Source: Bacillota bacterium (GTDB taxonomy: Bacteria > Bacillota > Sulfobacillia > Sulfobacillales > Sulfobacillaceae). Taken from it: a stretch of 64,000 nt of DNA. A program made the translations under genes and the position numbers. Under the pieces are notes generated by a model. That model was not told the DNA's origin. It ran no database searches and was given only the letters and a program-made list of their open reading frames with translations. Positions within the stretch are counted from its first letter, which is position 1. Every line of letters starts with the position of its first letter. The DNA lies in assembly GCA_021820485.1 (NCBI GenBank), contig JAKADO010000005.1:1-64000 (forward strand). Reading direction: 5' to 3'. This document shows, piece after piece, positions 55,870 through 64,000 of this stretch.

Positions 55870-57294
55870 ATGGGAACCCGATGGGGATCTCACATTGGTG
55901 GAAACGAACGCTTTGGCGAGAAGCACTACACGGTCACCCACAAATTTACGGGCGAACCGCTGGCAGAGGTTGCTGAGGCCTCTGCGGAACTGTTGGGCGA
56001 GGCGGTGAAGGCGGCGCAAGCTGCTCTATCCCGACCGCTAAGCGTCCATCAGCGGTATCAGATCCTGGAGCGCACGGCAGAGCTTCTAGGCGAGCATTCG
56101 GAGGATCTGGCACTGACCATGGCGCGTGAGGCGGGAAAGCCTCTGAAGGACGCCCGAACCGAGGTGGCCCGTGGTCAGCAGACCCTCCGCTACTCCGCCT
56201 TGGCGGCGCGCACGCTGCATGGTGAGGAGATCCCGGTGCGAGGAAACCCGGGATCGGAGAATCGTGTGGCCTTGACCTTCCGTAAACCGTATGGCGTGGT
56301 CCTCGCCATCACTCCGTTCAACTTTCCCTTGAACTTGGTGCTCCATAAGGTGGGCCCAGCCATAGCCGGCGGCAATGCCGTGGTGTTGAAGCCGGCGCCG
56401 GCCACGCCGCTGACCGCGCTGAAACTGGCGCGCATCATGGCGGACGCGGGATTGCCCGAGGGATGGCTGAATGTGGTGACGGGCGCTAGTCCTGAGATTG
56501 GAGCTCAATTGGTGGCCAACCCTGGGGTGCGCTTGATTAGCTTTACCGGATCGGCGGCGGTCGGGGACATCATTCGAAAGAACGCGGGACTTAGGCCGGT
56601 GCTGTTGGAGCTCGGCAACAACTCGGCCAATATCGTGCACCAAGATGCCGATCTGGAACTGGCGGCCAAGGTGCTTGCCCAGCGGGCGTATGGCTATGCG
56701 GGGCAGGTCTGCATTTCGGTGCAGCGCATCTACGTGGATCGAGCGGTGTACCAGCCCTTCCGCGAAGCCTTGACCTCGGCCATAGGCCAGTTGGTGGTGG
56801 GCAATCCCGAAGACCCGGCCACTGATGTCGGGCCGATGATTTCCGAGGAGGCTGCGATTCGGGCAGTTTCCTGGACTGAGGATGCCTTGGGGGAGGGGGC
56901 GCGGGCCGTGGTGAGCGGGGCGCGCCAGGGATCCGTGGTGGCGCCGACCTTGCTGGAATCGGTGGCTCCGTCCATGCGCGTCATGTCCGAAGAGGTGTTT
57001 GCCCCGCTGGCCGGACTGGTTCCGTATGATCATTTTTCCGAAGCGATTGATTGGGCCAACCAAAGTCGGTATGGCCTGCAGGCGGGCGTGTTCACCAACC
57101 GGCTGGATCTGGCCTTTAAAGCCGCCCAAGAGCTGGAGGTAGGGGGCGTGATTATCAATGATGCGTCATCGTACCGTGCAGACAACATGCCCTATGGCGG
57201 TGTGAAGGATTCCGGCATCGGCCGGGAAGGCCCGGAGCATGCCGTTCTGGAAATGACTTACCCCACCGTCATGGTGGTCAACTTGCCTGGCTAG
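55870..57294 (+). CDS. Aldehyde dehydrogenase family protein
   Basis: AITPFNFPLNLVLHKVGPAIAGGNAVVLKPAPATPLTALKLA, FTGSAAVGDIIRKNAG, VLLELGNNSANIVHQDADLE, GYAGQVCISVQRIYV. Confidence 0.95.
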   Translation: MGTRWGSHIGGNERFGEKHYTVTHKFTGEPLAEVAEASAELLGEAVKAAQAALSRPLSVHQRYQILERTAELLGEHSEDLALTMAREAGKPLKDARTEVARGQQTLRYSALAARTLHGEEIPVRGNPGSENRVALTFRKPYGVVLAITPFNFPLNLVLHKVGPAIAGGNAVVLKPAPATPLTALKLARIMADAGLPEGWLNVVTGASPEIGAQLVANPGVRLISFTGSAAVGDIIRKNAGLRPVLLELGNNSANIVHQDADLELAAKVLAQRAYGYAGQVCISVQRIYVDRAVYQPFREALTSAIGQLVVGNPEDPATDVGPMISEEAAIRAVSWTEDALGEGARAVVSGARQGSVVAPTLLESVAPSMRVMSEEVFAPLAGLVPYDHFSEAIDWANQSRYGLQAGVFTNRLDLAFKAAQELEVGGVIINDASSYRADNMPYGGVKDSGIGREGPEHAVLEMTYPTVMVVNLPG

Positions 57295-57302
57295 GGGGAT
57301 TC

Positions 57303-58100
57303 ATGCGCTACTGGATGGTGTTTGACATTGAAACCGTGCCGGACGCGCAAGCGGGCCGACGGTGGCTGGACTTGTCCGCCGACCTGCCGGACGCGGAGGT
57401 GCGGCGCCGCATGCTGGAGGCGCGTCGCGAGGCGACGGGGCAATCGGACTTCCTTAAGCCGCCGTTCCATCAGGTGGCAGCCATTTCTGCCGCACTCATC
57501 GATGGAGACGGCATCATCCGGCGCCTCGGTCCGTTGGGATCGTCCCAGGATCCCGAGGCGGCGCTGTTGCGCGACTTCTTTCAAGTGGTCGAGGAGGTGC
57601 AGCCGCGGCTGGTTGGCTGGAACAGTTCGGGATTTGACATTCCTACCCTACTTTATCGTGCGATGCGGCACGGGATTCAGACCGAGGCGTTTTATCGCGT
57701 CGGCGAACCGTATCACGGGTACCGAAAGCGCTATGACGAGGAGTCGCATCTGGACCTCATGGACATCTTAAGCGGCTACGGCGCCTCAGCCCGGGTGACG
57801 CTCGACGAAATGGCCAACCTACTGGGCGTGCCCGGGAAAATGGGCGTGGACGGAAGCCAAGTGATGGATTTGTATGAGGCTGGGGAGTTGGAACGCATCC
57901 GCCATTATTGCTCGCATGACGTGCTGACCACGACCTTGGTCTTCATGCACTATGCCTATCACCGGGGATGGCTCGACGGCGAGAAGCGCCAAAGCCTATG
58001 GTCCAGCGCCAAGCGTTGGGTGCTCGAGGGGGATCCCGCGCTGTGGGGGTCGTTTAAAGCGGCTTGGGATGCGCTGGATGGTGAGCGGGGATTGGCGTGA
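57303..58100 (+). CDS. PolB-like 3'-5' exonuclease
   Basis: WMVFDIETVPDAQAG, LVGWNSSGFDIPTLLYRAMRHGI, HLDLMDILSGYG, RIRHYCSHDVLTTTLVF (ExoI/II/III). Confidence 0.88.
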   Translation: MRYWMVFDIETVPDAQAGRRWLDLSADLPDAEVRRRMLEARREATGQSDFLKPPFHQVAAISAALIDGDGIIRRLGPLGSSQDPEAALLRDFFQVVEEVQPRLVGWNSSGFDIPTLLYRAMRHGIQTEAFYRVGEPYHGYRKRYDEESHLDLMDILSGYGASARVTLDEMANLLGVPGKMGVDGSQVMDLYEAGELERIRHYCSHDVLTTTLVFMHYAYHRGWLDGEKRQSLWSSAKRWVLEGDPALWGSFKAAWDALDGERGLA

Positions 58101-60175
58101 CCGAGTGGTCCTTTACTCAAGCGGAGCACCGTGAGGTCCGGCGCATCTTGGCCGCGACGTTTGGGCTCTCAGCGCTGCGCTCCTTCCAAGCTGAGGTGGT
58201 GGTTCGGCTTTTGCGGGGTCATTCTGTCTTGGCGGTGGTGTCGACCGGCGCGGGGAAATCGTTATGCTATCAGCTGCCCAGCGTCTATTGGGATCGCCCG
58301 GTACTGGTCATTTCGCCGCTGGTGGCGCTAATGCATCACCAGGCCGAGCGGATGGCCGCCCTGGGCGTGCCGTCGGCAGCGCTCACCGGACAATTGGATG
58401 GGGACACGCAACGGGACATCTTGCGGGCATGGATGGAGGGTTCGCTGCGCTTGTTGTACGTGGCGCCGGAGCGACTCTCCGATGTACGGCTGGGACAAGC
58501 CCTGAAGGAGCGGATGCCGGCGCTTTTGGTGGTGGACGAGGCCCATTGCATTTCCGAATGGGGTTATGACTTTCGCCCCGAGTACCGGCGCATCCGGACT
58601 TTTCGCGAAGCGGTGGGCAATCCCCCGTTGCTGGCGTTGACGGCAACCGCGACAGAACGGGTTAAGGCCGACATTCGCTGGCATCTGACCACCGATCGGG
58701 AACCGTTTGACTTGGTCGAAGGCCCCGTCGACCGGCCCAATCTATTTTTATCGGTCGAGATGACGCAAAGTCCCAAGGACAGGGAGCGCCGCGTGGCGGA
58801 CCTGGCACGTCGGGCGGCAGGCGGTGTCATTGTCTATAGTGGCAGCCGACTCTCCGCCGAACGGTGGGCGCGGGTGCTGAGTCAAGCGCTCGATGAGCCG
58901 GTGCGCGCCTATCATGCTGGCCTCGCGCCGGGCTTGCGGCGCACGATTGAGCGGGATTTTGTGGAGGGAGCCATTCGCGTTGTCGCATCGACAACGGCCT
59001 TTGGCATGGGCATCGACCGGGGCGACATCCGCACAGTCATCCATGTGGATGTCCCCGATTCACTGGATGCGTACTATCAGGAAATTGGCCGCGCGGGGCG
59101 CGATGGCGAGCCGGCCGAGGCGCGCATGGTCATTCAGCCCATGGACATCTACCGGCGGGAACGCTGGATCCGTGATGAGCGCCCAGACCGCGACTGGGTC
59201 CGGGAAATTTGGGCTCGGGCGGCTGGACAGCCTTTGAATCGTCCGGTGCTGTGGGAGCTCGAGGATGACGATACCAGCACACCGGTGCTGCTGTCGGTGC
59301 TCGAGGATATGGGGGTGCTGGAACTCAAGAGTGCGCCCGGCGGCATCCGGGTCACGCGGGTGGAATCCGTCGACCCGCACGTTGACGCATTGCTGCACCG
59401 ACTCGAGCAGTTTTGGGAGCGTCGGCGCACGTTGTTTCAGCACATGGTGGATTACATTGAGACCGATCAGTGTCGGCGATCGATGGTGCTAAGATATTAT
59501 GGGCAATCGGCTTCGCCGCACGAGCGTTGCTGCGACCAATGCGAGAGCGGCGGGCGCGCCACAGTGGGGCCTCGTGGCGATGCCAGCCTTGTCGACCGGC
59601 TGCGCGCCTGGCGGACGCAGGAGGCACTGGCCATGGGGGTCGAGCCCTACATCGTCCTCAATGACCGCGACCTTATGGGGATTGCCGTGAAGAGGCCGCA
59701 AACCCGTGAGGCCTTGGCCCAGTGCCAAGGCATGGGGCCCAAGCGGCTCAAGAAATACGGGGAGGCCATCTTGGCGTTGGTAGGAGACGGAGAGCCGGCA
59801 TCCGCAGGCGACGAACCGCTGGATCAGGGGGCTCCGCGGGATCGGGCGGTCTGGCTGTTCAAGGCCGGGGTTCCTTGGGAACGGATTTTGATCGAGGTGG
59901 GCCGCAGTGAGAGTACGGTGCGCGGATACTTTGTGGATTGGCTCAAAACCGCGCCGCAAGCCGAATGGCTCCACTATCTGGCGCATTGGTTCACGGATGC
60001 GGAATATCGGATGATGGCCGACACCATGGACAGGCTTCAGACGGATCGGCTCCGCCCTCTGTATGACGCCCTTCAAGGCCGTTTTCGGTTCGACCAATGG
60101 GATGTGGCGCGCGCCGTCCATAGCCGACGCCGGGCGGAACTGGTATCAGGGGGAGCGCCCCACCAAGGCGGCTAG
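58097..60175 (+). CDS. recQ: RecQ-family ATP-dependent DNA helicase
   Basis: LRSFQAEVVVRLLRGHSVLAVVSTGAGKSLCYQLPSVY, VVDEAHCISEWGYDFRPEYRRI, AFGMGIDRGDIRTVIHVDVPDSLDAYYQEIGRAGRDGEPAEA; RQC, HRDC-like C-term; GTGA overlap with exonuclease. Confidence 0.95.
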   Translation: MTEWSFTQAEHREVRRILAATFGLSALRSFQAEVVVRLLRGHSVLAVVSTGAGKSLCYQLPSVYWDRPVLVISPLVALMHHQAERMAALGVPSAALTGQLDGDTQRDILRAWMEGSLRLLYVAPERLSDVRLGQALKERMPALLVVDEAHCISEWGYDFRPEYRRIRTFREAVGNPPLLALTATATERVKADIRWHLTTDREPFDLVEGPVDRPNLFLSVEMTQSPKDRERRVADLARRAAGGVIVYSGSRLSAERWARVLSQALDEPVRAYHAGLAPGLRRTIERDFVEGAIRVVASTTAFGMGIDRGDIRTVIHVDVPDSLDAYYQEIGRAGRDGEPAEARMVIQPMDIYRRERWIRDERPDRDWVREIWARAAGQPLNRPVLWELEDDDTSTPVLLSVLEDMGVLELKSAPGGIRVTRVESVDPHVDALLHRLEQFWERRRTLFQHMVDYIETDQCRRSMVLRYYGQSASPHERCCDQCESGGRATVGPRGDASLVDRLRAWRTQEALAMGVEPYIVLNDRDLMGIAVKRPQTREALAQCQGMGPKRLKKYGEAILALVGDGEPASAGDEPLDQGAPRDRAVWLFKAGVPWERILIEVGRSESTVRGYFVDWLKTAPQAEWLHYLAHWFTDAEYRMMADTMDRLQTDRLRPLYDALQGRFRFDQWDVARAVHSRRRAELVSGGAPHQGG

Positions 60176-61189
60176 GTAGATGCCAAGGCTGACCGACCCG
60201 CCTGACGCGAGGAGGCGGCAAGTGGGGGCGGTGAGGTGCTTGCGCACCTTTTGATCAGATAGATAGAAACCCAAGAGTCCCTTGGTGACATATTGGTGAA
60301 AGGCTCGGTCGGGGAGAGCCGAAGCCCCTTTCAGGCACTGGCGGTAGATGTGGCGGATGCGCATCGCGGCTTCCTGGGGCGAATCATAGTAGCTGACGAA
60401 ATTGAGATCCCCGCCTGCCAGATCTTCTTCTTGGTCCACATAATAGTCAAGCAGGATGTGCAGCGCTCCAATCCACGGAAAGTACAAGGCGGCGACCTCT
60501 TGCACCCGGGCCGGATTCGGCTTGGGGTGGGACGCCACATTCAGGAGCGCGAAGAGACCCAACGTGGAGCCGGTTGCCGCCGCGAATTCCCACCAAGCCA
60601 ATCCGGTGTCGCGAGGGCAATGCGCCTCCCACCAGCGGGTCAACTTTGGCACCCGCTCTTCCACCGGTCCGTGCTTATAGACCTGAAGATCCACATACAG
60701 GGAGACTAAGCGCCGCATGTGGTCCGCCACGGCATCGTATCCGGGAAAGGTTCGCAAGGCCTCTCGCGACTGCGTCACCAGGAAGGCGGCATAGCCCCCG
60801 TCCCCTTGATGGGGATGGAGGGCATAATAGTCGGCCGGGCGGGCGGAGAGCGTCACGGCATCCACGAGGGATTGATGCAAGAGGCGCAAGTTGTCGGGAT
60901 CTTGTGAAGGTCCGCGGTCGGTTACCGTGTCGAGGTAATCGCATAGTGTTTGGTAGGGCAGCAGGAACTCCAAGAGCCGGCCTTCCGCATCGCGGGATGG
61001 ACCGCCAAACACGCCTCCTCCTTCACAATGAAACTGCTTGGTTTCCAGAGAGGAGAGCGCCTGACTGCGAAGATCCGGATGCGGGATGGCTTCAGCACGA
61101 GCCTTCAACGGGGCAAGTCCGCGAATGACGTCGGGCCGCACATGGCGGAAATATTCCTGGCCCCATCGCCACGATCGAATCCAATCCTG
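60146..61189 (-). CDS. DUF2600/YtpB-like (tetraprenyl-beta-curcumene synthase family)
   Basis: HFHCEGGGVFGG-like KQFHCEGGGVFGGPS, LVSLYVDLQVYKHGP, PWIGALHILLDYYVDQEEDLAGGDLNFVSYY. Confidence 0.9.
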   Translation of the reverse strand, partial: QDWIRSWRWGQEYFRHVRPDVIRGLAPLKARAEAIPHPDLRSQALSSLETKQFHCEGGGVFGGPSRDAEGRLLEFLLPYQTLCDYLDTVTDRGPSQDPDNLRLLHQSLVDAVTLSARPADYYALHPHQGDGGYAAFLVTQSREALRTFPGYDAVADHMRRLVSLYVDLQVYKHGPVEERVPKLTRWWEAHCPRDTGLAWWEFAAATGSTLGLFALLNVASHPKPNPARVQEVAALYFPWIGALHILLDYYVDQEEDLAGGDLNFVSYYDSPQEAAMRIRHIYRQCLKGASALPDRAFHQYVTKGLLGFYLSDQKVRKHLTAPTCRLLASGGSVSLGIYLAALVGRSP

Positions 61190-61328
61190 CATGGCTGTCG
61201 CCCCCCTGATCTCCATTCCATCATACCTCGCAACGAGTCGCTTAAGTGTGCCGTTGTCCTGTTTCCACTTATGCGATGGCCGAGAGAAAACAGAACCGGG
61301 CAGCGCGGCGGCTGCCCGGTATCCGGGA

Positions 61329-64000
61329 CTAGCGTTGGGGCAACGGCGGTGCCGACCGCTCCGGCCGGTTCGAGAAGTCGGGCTTCAACGGCACGAAGTC
61401 CGTGAGGATTTTCTCTGCTTCCACGATGGCGCGGTCGAGTTGTTCGTCAATTCCGCGCGCCATGCCCTGCGGAGTTTCCTCCACCACGATGTCGGGGTCG
61501 GTGCCGTAGTTTTCGACGTTCAGGCCCACATCCTTGAACCAGAAGGCGTCTTCCGGCTGGCTCGTGGCTCCCCAGTCCACCAAGGCGTAGCGGGGATCGA
61601 TGCCAATGACGCCGCCCCAAGTGCGGGTGCCAATCAACGGCCCTAAGTTCATCAGCTTAAACGAGTGGCTGAAGATGTCTCCGTCCGAGCCGGCATGTTC
61701 GTTGGTCAGTGCCACCAGCGCACCGGTGGGACTTTCGTAGGGATATGGCTGGATATGGCCGTGACGGGTGCGGGCAAAGGCAATCCGCTTTCTGCCCAGC
61801 ATTTCGAGCAAGAGTGGTGAAACAATGCCGCCGCCGTTGTAGCGCACGTCGACAATCAAGCCTTCACGCTCGTACTCGGCGAGGTAGCCGCGGTGGAATT
61901 CCGCGAAACCGGCGCTGCCCATGTTGGGCACGTGAACATATCCCACGCGGCCGTTGGTCTTCTTGTGGACGTAGGCGCGATTCTGCTCGACCCATTCGCG
62001 GTAGCGGGCCGGCACTTCGCTGCGAATAGGTTTCACGGTGACCGTTCGCGCTTCACCGCCCGGCGACATGACGGTGACGCTCACTTCTTGGCGCGCGTAG
62101 TCAATGAGTCGCGCGCCCGGCGGCAAATCCGGCCCCAGCGGCTGTCCATTGATGGCGGTGATGATGTCGCCAACCTGTATATTGGCGCCCGGGGTGAGAA
62201 GCGGGGAGGTGCGCGCGGGATCCCAACTGTCGCCGTGGATTAGCGCCGTCACCTCGTAGCCCGCCTGCTCAGCATGCCAACGGTAGCGTGCCCCGAGGAA
62301 TCCAACCCGGTGCTGCGGCTCCTCGCGATATTGTCCTCCGAACTCATAGGCGTGCGAGGAACCGAGTTCGCCCTGCATTTCCCAGATTAAGTCGGACAAT
62401 TCGCCTCGCGTGGTGACGCGCGGCACCAATCGGCGATAGCGGTCGTAGATGGCATCCCACGGCACGCCGGCCATGTCGGGAATCCAGAACATTTCACGCA
62501 TCCAGCGCCAAGCTTCGCGCTGCATCTGGTACCACTCGGCCAATTGGTCGACGGTCACGTGAATGCGGCCGAGGTCGACAATGCCGCTCTGACGCCCCGG
62601 TTTGTCCTCCTTGGTGTCGACCTTGTCCCCGGATTTGATGACCCGCAGTTGGGAACGAATCCGTATGGCCAGGGTCTTTCGGTCTTGGGAAAGGGAAAAG
62701 CTGGTAGTCCGGTCGGACACAGTCTCTTCCTTCAAGTCCTTAAGGTCATACCGAATAAGCTCAGCCTTGGCGGCCGGCGGCCCCGCCGCCAATCCGTCCT
62801 GGTCGTCACCGGCGGGCTCAGTCTTGGTCCAGAGCACGTGGCCTGCAATTGCGGCGATGTCGTGGTAAATCGCCTCGCCGACCGGGAATGCCAGCACGCG
62901 GTCTTGGATGCCCTCCAAATCAATGACAACCGTCTTGCTGTCGGTGTCGTCCTCATTGGGTGCTTTCTCGTCGCTGCTGTGCGGCACCAAGGGCCGTGGC
63001 TCAGGTATGAAGGGCGAGCGCGTGTCCTTGGCCAACGGGATGAGGCACGGGATTTCGCCCTTCGGAAAGCTCAAGTCGAATTTCATGTTGTCCCAAACTG
63101 GTTTATAGACCCGTCGGGAGAGGAAATAGAGATACTTGCCGTCCGGGTCGAACACGGGCCGCCGGTCTGTCAGCACCGGGTGGGTGATTTGATGCGAGGC
63201 CTTTCCAGCCAGCTCGTAGAGATGGATGGCGGAGGTCAATTGGGCGGGCAGCGCATAGGCGATCCAGCGGCCATCCGGCGACCAGTCAAACCCAGCAATC
63301 CGTCCGTAGGGCGTGGAAGCAATCTGGGTGGGCTCGAACGTTTTCAGGTCCAACAGCCAGAGTTCTTGGCGCTCGTTGGTGAGTGCCGCAAATTGCCCAT
63401 CCGGGGATGCCTTGAGTTCGGTCACAATGCCAAAATCCGTGGGAATGCGTGTGACCGCTTCGGGCACTTGGTCCATGCGGTGAATTTCCAGGTGGTCCTC
63501 GCCGCCCTCGTCGGACACGGTGAGAATGCTCGCGTCGTCAATATAGAGGCTCAAGCGGTAGCGCACGCCTTGCGGGGTTCCCAAAGGCTGCACGGGACCC
63601 TCGAACGGCGCCATTTGAAAGAGTTTTCCACGGCTTGTCACTAAAAGGTCGTCTCCGTGGGGGGAGAGCGCGTATTCGGCCCAGAATTCCTTGGCTTCCA
63701 CGTGCTTGACTTGACGCTGCGTGCGCTGCGTGTGGAATTCGACTGCGATCTTCTGATCGGTCGCGGTCTCCACGTCATAGCAGTATAAGTCGCCGCCGGC
63801 GTGATAGACAATGTGGCGCCCATCGGTGGTGGCGTTGCGGACGTAATACTCCTCATGATGGGTGTGCCGCTGGATATGGCTGCCGTCCGGCAGCATGGAG
63901 TAAAGGTTGGCGTGCCCCTCATGGTCAGACACAAAATAGATGCGGGACCCAATCCACAGGGGGGTCACGACGTTGCCATCTTCCATCGCGAACTTGGTGA
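61329..64000 (-). CDS. Tricorn-type S41 protease (N-terminus cut by window edge)
   Basis: Beta-propeller repeats, PDZ (GANIQVGDIITAINGQPLG), VGYVHVPNMGSAGFAEFHRGYLAEYEREGLIVDVRYNGGGIVSPLLLEMLGRK, TNEHAGSDGDIFSHSFK. Confidence 0.95.
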   Translation of the reverse strand, partial: TKFAMEDGNVVTPLWIGSRIYFVSDHEGHANLYSMLPDGSHIQRHTHHEEYYVRNATTDGRHIVYHAGGDLYCYDVETATDQKIAVEFHTQRTQRQVKHVEAKEFWAEYALSPHGDDLLVTSRGKLFQMAPFEGPVQPLGTPQGVRYRLSLYIDDASILTVSDEGGEDHLEIHRMDQVPEAVTRIPTDFGIVTELKASPDGQFAALTNERQELWLLDLKTFEPTQIASTPYGRIAGFDWSPDGRWIAYALPAQLTSAIHLYELAGKASHQITHPVLTDRRPVFDPDGKYLYFLSRRVYKPVWDNMKFDLSFPKGEIPCLIPLAKDTRSPFIPEPRPLVPHSSDEKAPNEDDTDSKTVVIDLEGIQDRVLAFPVGEAIYHDIAAIAGHVLWTKTEPAGDDQDGLAAGPPAAKAELIRYDLKDLKEETVSDRTTSFSLSQDRKTLAIRIRSQLRVIKSGDKVDTKEDKPGRQSGIVDLGRIHVTVDQLAEWYQMQREAWRWMREMFWIPDMAGVPWDAIYDRYRRLVPRVTTRGELSDLIWEMQGELGSSHAYEFGGQYREEPQHRVGFLGARYRWHAEQAGYEVTALIHGDSWDPARTSPLLTPGANIQVGDIITAINGQPLGPDLPPGARLIDYARQEVSVTVMSPGGEARTVTVKPIRSEVPARYREWVEQNRAYVHKKTNGRVGYVHVPNMGSAGFAEFHRGYLAEYEREGLIVDVRYNGGGIVSPLLLEMLGRKRIAFARTRHGHIQPYPYESPTGALVALTNEHAGSDGDIFSHSFKLMNLGPLIGTRTWGGVIGIDPRYALVDWGATSQPEDAFWFKDVGLNVENYGTDPDIVVEETPQGMARGIDEQLDRAIVEAEKILTDFVPLKPDFSNRPERSAPPLPQR

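Noticed and set aside
62544-63644. 366-aa plus-strand ORF
   Set aside because: Antisense to the tricorn protease; composition-driven.
1-64000. CRISPR array, rRNA or tRNA genes
   Set aside because: No regularly spaced direct repeats and no rRNA or complete tRNA cloverleaf were recognised by eye; a tRNAscan-SE/CRISPRCasFinder run would be decisive.

Overview
The window is 64 kb of a GC-rich bacterial chromosome. Gene content and the split signals look like an acidophilic or thermophilic Firmicute, possibly Sulfobacillus-like; that placement is inference. Most of it is densely coding housekeeping sequence: proline dehydrogenase, rplM-rpsI, CCA transferase, arginase, Fur, moeA-mobB-mobA, RecQ, ALDHs and a tricorn-type protease. 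A lower-density, partly decayed accessory stretch lies at about 22.2-29.1 kb. The strongest observations are: (1) two selenocysteine candidates, each an in-frame TGA followed by a bSECIS-like hairpin. One is a formate dehydrogenase catalytic subunit (TGA at 49449). The other is an ArsC/Spx-like thioredoxin-fold protein coupled to fur (TGA at 11156). Both are missed by a standard ORF track. (2) The formate dehydrogenase is split: its N-terminal Mo-bisPGD Fe4S4 domain is fused to the end of a separate ferredoxin subunit three genes downstream. (3) An RRNPP/NprR-like candidate quorum-sensing cassette at 39.9-42.4 kb contains an HTH-TPR regulator, an unannotated 45-aa exported peptide and a secreted G1 (glutamic) protease. 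The same inverted repeat (TTTCCATAG-N22-CTATAGAAAT) lies upstream of both the regulator and the protease. (4) A family-1 encapsulin follows a duplicated ferritin-like cargo with a TVGSGL-type C-terminal tail. Further items are a bacterial C2H2 zinc-finger protein, an SD-sequestering 11-bp hairpin, a structured three-way-junction-like element near 22.3-22.4 kb, a pair of TetR operator-like palindromes, a globin-coupled-like GGDEF protein, and several decayed or frameshifted genes. No rRNA, tRNA or CRISPR array was recognised.
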